Shown: piece after piece, positions 56,406 to 64,000 of the stretch | Position numbering within the stretch: position 1 is the stretch's first letter | Layout of the letters: the number at the start of each line of letters is the position of its first letter | Assembly: GCF_028372415.1 (NCBI RefSeq) | Contig: NC_092872.1 | Span: forward strand, 259,433,008 to 259,497,007 | DNA length: 64,000 nucleotides | Direction: 5' to 3' | Origin: Notamacropus eugenii | Lineage: Eukaryota > Chordata > Mammalia > Diprotodontia > Macropodidae | The notes under the pieces: model-generated | What the model was told of the DNA's origin: nothing | The model's database searches: none | Seen by the model: only the letters and a program-made list of their open reading frames with translations | Position numbers and translations under genes: made by a program

Positions 56406-56765
56406 AACATTAATGTGGTAAACTTCAAAGAAAGAAATGTTGCTGAGTAATCCTGGCTTAAAGGAGGGTCTGGGAGTGTCAAGAAAGGCAAGAATTATTC
56501 CAGTTTCCCTGCAGGAGCAGTGTGCTGGGGAGTATGAGTAAAGCTATAGCCAGCACTGAAGAGGTTGGTCAGAGAAGTGGCGTCCTTGCAGGGGAAGTCA
56601 GCTCTCAGGGAGAAGGATGAGAAGAAGAGATCCAGAATGAAGAGAAGTCTGTTCAGTACAGAAGGGGAATTTCAGAGGGCACCATGGAAGGAGTAGTCAG
56701 GTTAACATGAGTGGGGTAGGGTCAAGGAGGATAGGGGATTCAAGAACCAGGGATTAGGGATAGTT

Positions 56766-57282
56766 TGCTCCTAGGCATCTCATACCAAATGCCATCTTAT
56801 TCCTATATAAAGCCTTTCTTAATCATCTCATCTGCTAATGACTCTTCCTCCAAATTCAGGTGATGGTAACTTGCTAGCCATAAGGGTCGCAGTTGGTGGC
56901 AGATAAGTTGTAATGTTCACAGTCTTCAAAGTGTGTTGGTGCTGAATAAGGGCCAGGGGATAGGTTCTTAGTCACCTCCATCTGTGCCTCTTGTCTGGGT
57001 AGCAGGAGCCCGGCTGGTAAAGGGTAAGGAACAGGACTAGAGTTATCCCACTGGCTCCTCATCAAGTTCATAGAATCAAAAAAAAAGGAGTAAAATCAAA
57101 CTTCTATGAAAATAACTGGCTTCTCCCATAACCAGGCCACTCACAGCCAGTCTATAGGCACACTCCAAATTCAGGAATTAGGAAAGAAATGATTTCAAGT
57201 ACCTAGACAGCCTGTCATCAGCTGCTCCCACCAAGAGGAAGCACACATTCACAAAAGCCATTCTCTATTCTGAAACATCAAC
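56766..57282. other. Mostly unassigned; contains a segment repeated at 55015
   Basis: 56775-56860 resembles a forward L2 scrap (cctatataaagcctttctta). 57050-57107 (ggctcctcatcaagttcata ... aaatcaaacttctatga) matches 55015-55072 in the same orientation. The rest is unassigned. Confidence 0.5.
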
Positions 57283-57780
57283 TTCATTGGCTCACTAGGA
57301 CCTCTAGAGCCAAATACAAACTCATCTGCTTCACATTTGAAATCTCTAACACCCATGCCTTTTCCTTTCCAGCTTGTTATACGTTGCTCTTTTTTGCACC
57401 CTATGGTCCAGTCACACTAGCCTTATTATCTGCCTCCCACACTAAAATTCATCTCCTTTCTCCATGTCTCAGCCCCTTAGAATTCAGAGCTTCTTTCACA
57501 GCTCAGCCCGAACCTCTCCTCATCTCCCCCCTCACTCACCTCCCACCAGACTACTAGTGCCTCACCTCCAATTAGCTTGGATTGATTTATTTGTGTATTT
57601 TATCCAGCTTGTTTCTCTCAAGCAAATATTCCTTCCCTCAACTATAGTTTCCTCTGCTCTGATGATCTCTCCAGTCTCTTCTGCCTTCCCCACTCACCTC
57701 ATGCCCTTGACCAAGCCCAGAGCCACAGCTAGCTCCCCCTCCACTCTTTCATCATGGGAAAATGACCAGAGCAAATTCTC
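57283..57780 (+). mobile_element. L2 3' region, forward
   Basis: acctctagagccaaatacaa, tcacatttgaaatctctaac, ccctatggtccagtcacact, ttagaattcagagcttcttt. Downstream pieces to about 57780 are more diverged. Confidence 0.7.
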
Positions 57781-58604
57781 TCCCCCCCGCCAATTACCAT
57801 CTTGTCCACCTGACATAATTGAAACGGGTTACATTTATTTAAAGCATGCTAGAATTTGTTCTGACCTTGGCTTCATTTCATTGTGTTTCTTAGGGTTGGC
57901 CTGGATTACAGAGTAGTACATCCTTCTCAATGTTCCCCATACTACTCCACTGTCCCTAATAGATGTTCAGGTCCCTTGGACACTGGGTGTTATTCACACT
58001 TCTAAGATGACTTCCCACCAAAACCACTACCTGGATGGAGCAGACACATTGGGTACTGGGAGCCTCCTAGCCTTTCCTGCCTTCTGCTGACTGTTGTTAA
58101 ATTCTAGAATCCCAGCCCTCTAGCCAAGAGAGGCAGCTGGGTGAGTCTTTTAAGCAGCTTGCTGGGAACTTGATGGCTGGTGCAGTGTTGACATCTCTGA
58201 GGGGCTGGGAGCCAAGACATCAAGCGTCCCCTTCAGGTGTAAGCTCCTTGATTCCCTGCCCAGAGAGTGGGCCCAAGATCTGTTCTCCCGCCCGGCTGCA
58301 TCTCTGGAGGGCTTGCCTTCCAACTCCTTCCTCCCTGGCCTACTATCCCCCTGTTCATCCACACATCTTTTCCTCCCTGACAATTGGGTTGCCCTCAGAG
58401 CACCCCACCCTGTTCTCCCTATCTCCATAATATAAGCTTCTTTCCAGCTGAGTCTTGACCCCATCCCTTGAACCCTCCATCCCCACCTACACAGGGGCCC
58501 TGAGCTGGCTCTACCAAAACCCTCCAGCTGCCTTCTAGCCTCACACTGGCTTGAAAATGTGAGTGATGGTCTGGAGTTTGTCCTCCCCCTCTTCTGGAGC
58601 CAGC
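57781..58604. other. Unassigned, non-coding
   Basis: No repeat recognised. A 153-codon minus frame (58150-58611) is R/G/S-rich without a known motif or clear splice sites. Confidence 0.4.
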
Positions 58605-59700
58605 TAGTCATTCAATCATCCACCACATACTACGTGCCATATTGTAGAGAGCACTGGATTTGGAGGACCTGGATTTAAATCAGGGTCTACCATTTATTTA
58701 CTATATGACCTTGGGCAAGTAGATTCAACTCTCTGGGCTTCAACTTCCTCATCTGTACAATGGGGACATGGAACCAGATTATATCTAAAGTCTTTTTCCA
58801 GTATTGAATGCACAATGTACTCTGCTCTGGGCTGGGGCAGATGGAAAGACAAATAAAACATACTCTCTGCCCCCAAGGAGCTTACAATCTAGTGGGTTGG
58901 GGTGAAGGAGGGGAATTGCACAGATAAATATAACATACAGTATGACAAGTAGATAAATGCTGTGATGGCATAGGATCATAGATGTAAGCCTAGAAGGGAA
59001 CTTAGAGTTATCAAATCCAACTCTGTCATTTGATAGATAAGGGAAACTGAGGGAGGTTCAGTAACTTGCCCAGGTCATCCATAAAAGTCAGCAGAGTATC
59101 TAAACTCTGGTTTTCTGACCTTCAGTCTAGCACTCTGCCCATTCCATCACGCTGAGAGGACTGCCTGCTGGAGAAATCTTGGAAAGCTTCATGGAGGAGG
59201 TGGTAACTGAATGCAGTCTTGAAGAAGCCTAGGTATAGAAAGAATTGGCAGGTGCAGAGCAGGCAGTTAGGAAGACTGATAAGGCCATGTAATCCCATGG
59301 AGTTAGGGCAGAGAATAGCATTTTCCAACCCAAACTCTACTGCAGACCAGCTAAGGGTGTATACTTTTTAACTCCAGACTACCTCCCTCTACAACTCCAG
59401 GGCGGTAGCTCAGAGGAAAGGTGCTCTCTCCAAGGAGAAGCACAGAGATGAACAAAGCAGGATGCAGGAGGAAGGAGGAGTCTAGTTTTTAATTCTGGAG
59501 ACTGAAAATTAAGAATGTTTGGAAGTATGGGGCAGTTCAGATGTATTTATAATCCAGGAATATATTTTGCAGAACAGACTCCAAAGGCGATAAGCAAAAG
59601 AGGGAAAGACAATCGTGGAATATGATATAATCAGGGCAGACTTCATGAAGGAAGTGAAATTTGGATAAGCCTTGAAGAATGGGTGGAGAAGAAGCACCCC
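58605..59700 (-). mobile_element. Reverse L2 with MIR insertions
   Basis: L2 pieces 58605-58632 and 58815-58970 (aaggagcttacaatctagtg) are separated by a forward MIR (58636-58810; gcacatgg... gaccttgggcaagtagattc). A reverse MIR follows at 58972-59155 (agggaaactgagggaggttc). L2-like sequence resumes at 59160-59290 (cttcatggaggaggtggtaa) and 59620-59690 (gataagccttgaagaatggg). Confidence 0.65.
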
Positions 59701-60149
59701 CTCCCAATGAGCACTGCTTTGAAGGGCAATTAGCCAGGGTCCTTGAGAGAAATCAGTGTCCTTGTCCAGTTACAACAATAAATAAGATAACGTTCATCAA
59801 CATCAACCCATCAAAAGTCTTGACAGGCACTGTGAACCTGAAGTCAGAGGCACAGCATGAAGGTAGGATATGACAGGAGGGAGGGGCACTAATACAGATA
59901 ACCAGAAATGGTGGAAAGGGCACACATCACATGGGCAACTTGGTCTCGGGCCACACATCTTCTAATTTGGCCTGGGCATTGGCTAACATGATACAGTGCT
60001 GGTTACAATATTCCAAGACTTGGACTCAGGGGATTCGATCTACTAGGTCAGTGCTACAGTTAGGATGAGATCCAAGATCTGGGCTCAGGAGAAGTCTTTC
60101 CTGAAAGACTGTTCCCAGCTCACAAATTTTTACTACCAAAGGTCCTCCT
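59701..60149. other. Unassigned, with a weak MIR scrap
   Basis: 59765-59830 has weak reverse MIR character. The remainder is unassigned. Confidence 0.4.
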
Positions 60150-62419
60150 TTGTTTTTTTTTTTAATAAGTTTTTATTGAGGTCTTCTGTTTCTTACATCA
60201 TCATGGTTTTTCCCATTGCCCCTCCCATTCCCCTTTTCCAGAGATTCTTTATGTAGAATAAATAGCATTTTTTAGAGAGGAAAAAAGAGTCAGCACAACT
60301 GATTAATTCATTGAAAAAGTCTGAATACCTGGGCAGTGTGTAACAACTGTGGACTTTCCACCTCCATGGGTTGGTGGTATCTCCTCATATCTCAAGTCTT
60401 ACTAGATTTTTATAATTTCGTTACATTTATTTTTGATCTTTTTAGCATGTGGTTGTTCTTTTCATTTACACTGTAGTTACTGTATATGTTGTTTTCTTGG
60501 CTTCACTTACTCTCCTCTGCATCAGATGATAAAGATTTTTCCATGCTTCTCAATATTCACGTATATCTTTTCTTACAGCACAGTAATACTCCATTGCATT
60601 CATGTTTCTTTATTTGTTTACCCATTTCCTAATTGATAGGCATCTACTTTGTTTCCAATTTTTAGCTATTACCAAAATGCTACTGTAAATACTTTGGTGT
60701 ACATGAGGATATTCTTGTTGATGGCTTCCTTGCGCTGTCTCTGGTTCAAAGAGTATGATCATTTTAGTCACTTTATTTGCACAATTTCAAATTGCTTTCC
60801 AAAATAGTTGTACCATTTCACAGCTCCACCAACAAACAGCTTCATCATTCCAAAACACATTCAGTATTGACTACTGCTGTTTTTGTCTTCATTGAGGGGG
60901 GCGCAATTTGCAGGGTGCAAGATGAAACTTTGGGGTTGCTTTGATTTGCATTTCTTTTATTATTAGTGATTTGGAGCATTCTTTCATGTGATTGTGAATA
61001 ATTGGTGAACTTTTTGAGAGCTGTTGTCCATATTCTTTGACAATTTATCTATTGAGGAATTGCTATTAATATACATACACACATACATATTATATATATA
61101 TACATATGTGTGTATACATGCATATATACACATATATACAAACATACATACATACACATATATATGTACATACATATATACATACACACAGTTATATATG
61201 TATGTATGTTTATTGTTTAGATATCTTGGATACCTAACCCTTATCAGAGAAATTTGATAGAAAAATCTTTTTTTTCCATTCAACCATTGCCCTTCTTACC
61301 CTAGATATATTAATGTGGTCTGTACAGAATATTTCCAGTTTCAAATAATCAAAGTTATCTATTTTATCTTTTGTAATTGCCTCTATGTCTTGTTGGGTTA
61401 ATTTATAAGTTGGGTTAAGAATATATCTTACTCTTATCTGTGAGAGGTATAAGATCTGCTTCTCTTATAAACTTTTTATAGTATGATCTTTAATATCAAG
61501 GTCTCACATCCATTTAGAGTGTATTGTAGAGTGTGCTGTAAGATGTCAATGTAATCCTAATTTCTGCCAGACTGCTTTCCAGTCTTCCTAGGAATTTTTA
61601 TCAAATAAGGATGTAATTTATTAATTAAAATTAATTTAATTATATATTCAATTAATTTAATTATATATTTAATTAATTTAATTAATACATATTTAATTTT
61701 CTATACAAAAATTTATATCTACATAAATATATGTAATTAATTAACTTAATAATTAATCATCAAATTCCTAGGTAATTTATGTTTTCCACTTTTTTTAAAC
61801 ACTGGATTGTTAAATTCTATTGTTTATGAATGTCCCTTGTCTAGTCTGTCCCATTGATCTGTCACTCTGTTTTTTAAAAATCCAATACCAAATGGCTCCC
61901 TACTTTATAATATAGTTTGAAGTCTGGAAGTGCTATCCCCCTTTGCCCCTACTTCTTTTCATTACTTCCTTTGATATTCTAGGTCTTTTGTTTTTTAAAT
62001 GAATTTTGTTATTATTTTATCAACTTCTATAAAATATTCCTAGGTAATTTGATTGGTATAAGATTGAAGTGTACATTCATTTTGATGGTATTATAATTTT
62101 CATTACATTGGCACAGTGGCAAAGCCTAACTATAAACACTCCAGTTATTTAAGTTGGTTTTTTATATCTTTAAAGAGCACTTTATAATTGAATCTATACA
62201 AGTCTTTTATATGCTTTGGTAGATCAGTCTCCAGATTTTTTATACATTTGGTAATTATTTGGAATGTGATTTTCCTTCTTATTTATTTCTTCTTGTGTTT
62301 TTTTATTATTATATAAATGTGATGGTGATTTTTGAGGATTTATTTTGTAGCCTGCAACTCTGTTAAAGCTATTGTCTCATTTAGTATCTTTTCTGACTCT
62401 TGGGATTTTCCAAGTCATT

Positions 62420-62440
62420 ATATCATCAGCAAATAGGGAT
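62420..62440 (-). pseudogene. L1 ORF2p RT catalytic FADD box
   Basis: The complement of tatcatcagcaaatagggat encodes SLFADD, the YADD-type RT active-site motif of L1 ORF2p, confirming strand and register. It is part of the broken L1 above. Confidence 0.8.
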
Positions 62441-63165
62441 AGTTTTATCTCCTCTTTACCTATTTTTAGGTTTCAATTTCTTTCTCTTGTTTTATTGCTG
62501 TTGCTAGCATTTCTAGAACTGAAAACAGGCGTGCACATCCTGTCTTCACTTCTATATTTATTGGAAAAGGTTCTAGTATATTCTCATTGAATATAATGCT
62601 TATTTTTTGTTTCAGAAAGATACTTTTTATAATATTTAAAAAGTCCCTCTATGTCTGTGCCTTATAAGGTTTTTAGCACAAAAGAGTGTTACACTTTGTT
62701 AAAGACTTTTTCTGCATCCATTGAGATGATCATGTAGTTTGTGATGTTTTGGTTTTTAATATGGTTAATCATTGATTATTTCCCTAACGTCAAACCATCC
62801 TTACATCCCTGGTATAAATTCCATGTGGACATAATGAATGACTTCTTGGATAAATCACTGAAGTCTGATTATAAGATTTTGTTTAAAATTTTTGAATAAA
62901 TGTTCATTAATGATATTGACCCATAGTTTTCTTTCTGTGTTTAATCTCTCCCTGGTTTAGGTACTAGTACTATACTTGTCTCACAAGAGGATTCTGATAA
63001 GGTGCTTTCTTTCTCTATTTTTGAACATAACTTGTGAAATATGGTAGCTAACTCTTCTTCAAAAGTTTGGTACAATTCTCCTGTGAATCCATAACACCCA
63101 GGAAGTTTTCTTTCTTTGGTAGTTTCTTTACATAGATCTATTTCCCTTTGTAAGATTGAGTTATT

Positions 63166-63432
63166 TTAGATATCTAACTGTTCTTTTGATAATTTATTAA
63201 TTTGTATTTTTAAATGTATTCCTTTTTTAGTGTTCCCAGTTTTGTTAGGATATAATTGTGCATAATGTGTTCCAACTATTCTTTTTGTTTCTTCTGATTT
63301 TGCTGTGATTTTGTCTTGCTCACTTGCCATTTTGTTGATTTGACTTTCTGCTTTATTTTTCATCAGATTAGCTAAGGGTATATCAATTTTATTGGTCTTT
63401 TCAAAGGACCAGTTTTTAGTCTTATTTATCAT
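63166..63432 (-). pseudogene. L1 ORF2p segment upstream of RT
   Basis: An 88-codon open stretch reads NWSFEKTNKIDIPLANLMK, then INKMASEQDKITAKSEETK and YAQLYPNK. This aligns with the conserved L1 ORF2p linker before the RT domain (WFFEKINKID.PLARL ... YY..LYANK). No stop in this part; neighbouring parts are broken. Confidence 0.85.
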
Positions 63433-64000
63433 TTTTAAAATTTTTATTTCAAATTTATTTCCCCTCTAATTTTAATATCTCCTCTCTGTGCTTATTTTAG
63501 GTTTGCTTATTTGCTAGCTTTTTAATTTTTAAATGCATATTCAGTCTACTAATCTTTTTTTCTATTCTGTTAATTTAACTTTGTAAGGATACTATTTTTC
63601 TCCTGAGGACTGCTTTAGCTACATCCCAGAAATCTTGATAGGTTGTTTCATCATTATCTTTCTTTCATACAGGTTATTAAATGATCTGTTCTTTGACTCA
63701 GTAATTACTTAGGATTTCATTGTTAAGTCTCCATTTGGAGCTGTATCTTTTGTTTGTGGTCCTTGAACCAGTGACTATTTTTATTGCATTATGGTCTGTA
63801 AAGGAAGTATTAACTATATCTGAATTTTTGCATTTGTTTGCAATATCTCTGTGCCTTAGTACAAGGTCAGTCTTTGTAAAAGTTGCATATGATGCTGAGA
63901 ATTATGTATATTCTTCTGCCTTCCCATTTAGTCAATGACATAAGTCTTTTATCTCAATTTCTCCAGGAATTTGTTCAGTTACATATTTTTCCTTTTGTTT

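Larger units (their letters stand above)
52141..56765 (-). mobile_element. L2 LINE, longest copy, reverse
   Basis: 3' end at 52141 (aaaaagcatttattaagctc), then upwards the whole L2 order read backwards: gagcatccaatgagaa-like 3' UTR, gagtgacctagtcagatccg (53091), gccattgcaatagtctgggc (53195), ccaaggcaaagccttgggga (53785), acgcagcacagaggtcaaga (53951), agaagccagattgcaaaggg (54044), gggacagtttgctggagaag (54259), ggtgaggtcctcatctgaga (54466), and beyond the RTE insertion gaagtggcgtccttgcaggg (56576) and aggggaatttcagagggcac (56663), which belong to the endonuclease part. About 3.3 kb of L2 remain once insertions are removed, so this copy reaches from the endonuclease region to the 3' end. It also holds a (TG)n at 52289-52332, a second reverse L2 tail at 52483-52630 and a purine tract. 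Multiple stops throughout. Confidence 0.8.
60150..64000 (-). mobile_element. L1 LINE, reverse, continuing beyond the window
   Basis: The whole 3.85 kb is the L1 3' part read backwards. Order: T-rich 3' border (60150), cagtaatactccattgcatt (60582), gcaaatgctactg-like, tttcacagctccaccaacaa (60817), ggttgctttgatttgcattt (60936), ctaacccttatcagagaaat (61235), cccattgatctgtcactctg (61850), tttataatatagtttgaagt (61903), gcctgcaactctgttaaagc (62351), ctgcatccattgagatgatc (62712), cctgtgaatccataacaccc (63081), aaggaccagtttttagtctt (63405), gctttagctacatcccagaa (63611), ttgcattatggtctgtaaag (63784). ORF2 is therefore present from the endonuclease/RT boundary to its C-terminus. It holds an impure (TA/CA)n at 61065-61220 and an AATT-rich expansion at 61615-61760, and is broken by many stops. 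Confidence 0.9.

Noticed and set aside
58150-58611. 153-codon minus frame
   Set aside because: Not a recognised repeat, but there is no domain, no splice context and a compositional bias to R/G/S. Too little to call a gene.

Overview
The window looks like non-coding, repeat-dense nuclear DNA of a marsupial. I recognise no host protein-coding exon, rRNA or tRNA gene. The marsupial call rests on the repeats: at least eight copies of a tRNA-derived SINE with an RTE-type 3' tail (MAR1/WALLSI-like; best copy 38623-38871), BovB-like RTE pieces, marsupial-type L1 3' ends, a half-L1 (HAL1), and many very old L2, CR1/L3 and MIR/THER CORE-SINE copies. I cannot say whether it is American or Australian. 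Repeat boundaries were read by eye and are good to about 10-30 bases; repeat names are from memory of consensus sequences.

Layout. 1-8.6 kb: forward L2 with nested SINEs, a BovB-like RT fragment (1318-1855), MIR copies, an L1 3' end (5690-6071) and a reverse L2 split by a MAR1 SINE (7288-8440). 8.6-31 kb: mostly short MIR/CORE-SINEs in both orientations, L2 tails, microsatellites, a reverse CR1/L3 (17895-18540), a forward L2 ORF fragment split by a (TA)n(GA)n tract (24195-25020), and unassigned blocks, notably 12000-13085, 15100-15540 and 22370-23635. 31-39.4 kb: a layered CR1/L3 nest (31330-32990), an internally deleted RTE-like LINE (34795-36232), a forward CR1/L3 3' end (37525-38250) and more MAR1 copies. 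40.02-40.76 kb: a repeat-free, CpG-rich block unlike its surroundings, the best candidate for a conserved regulatory element. 44.4-47.35 kb: a near-complete HAL1 (5' end, ORF1, 3' end, no ORF2) inserted in a CORE-SINE. 47.7-51.8 kb: CR1/L3, L1 3' end and old unclassified repeat. 52.1-56.8 kb: the longest L2 copy, minus strand, split by a BovB-like RTE that is itself split by a 515-bp SINE-like element with a 9-bp target duplication. 57.3-60.1 kb: L2 and MIR pieces. 60.15-64.0 kb: a reverse L1 covering the 3' end through the RT and running off the right edge.

The coding capacity here belongs to LINE remnants (L2, RTE, HAL1/L1). Most other open frames are chance or low-complexity translations. 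The sequence records which families were active in which order: L2 and CR1/L3 first, then MIR/THER, then RTE with MAR1-type SINEs and HAL1. It also shows two LINE/SINE pairs sharing 3' tails. No complete, plausibly active element and no undescribed biochemical system is evident; the 40-kb block is the item most worth testing.
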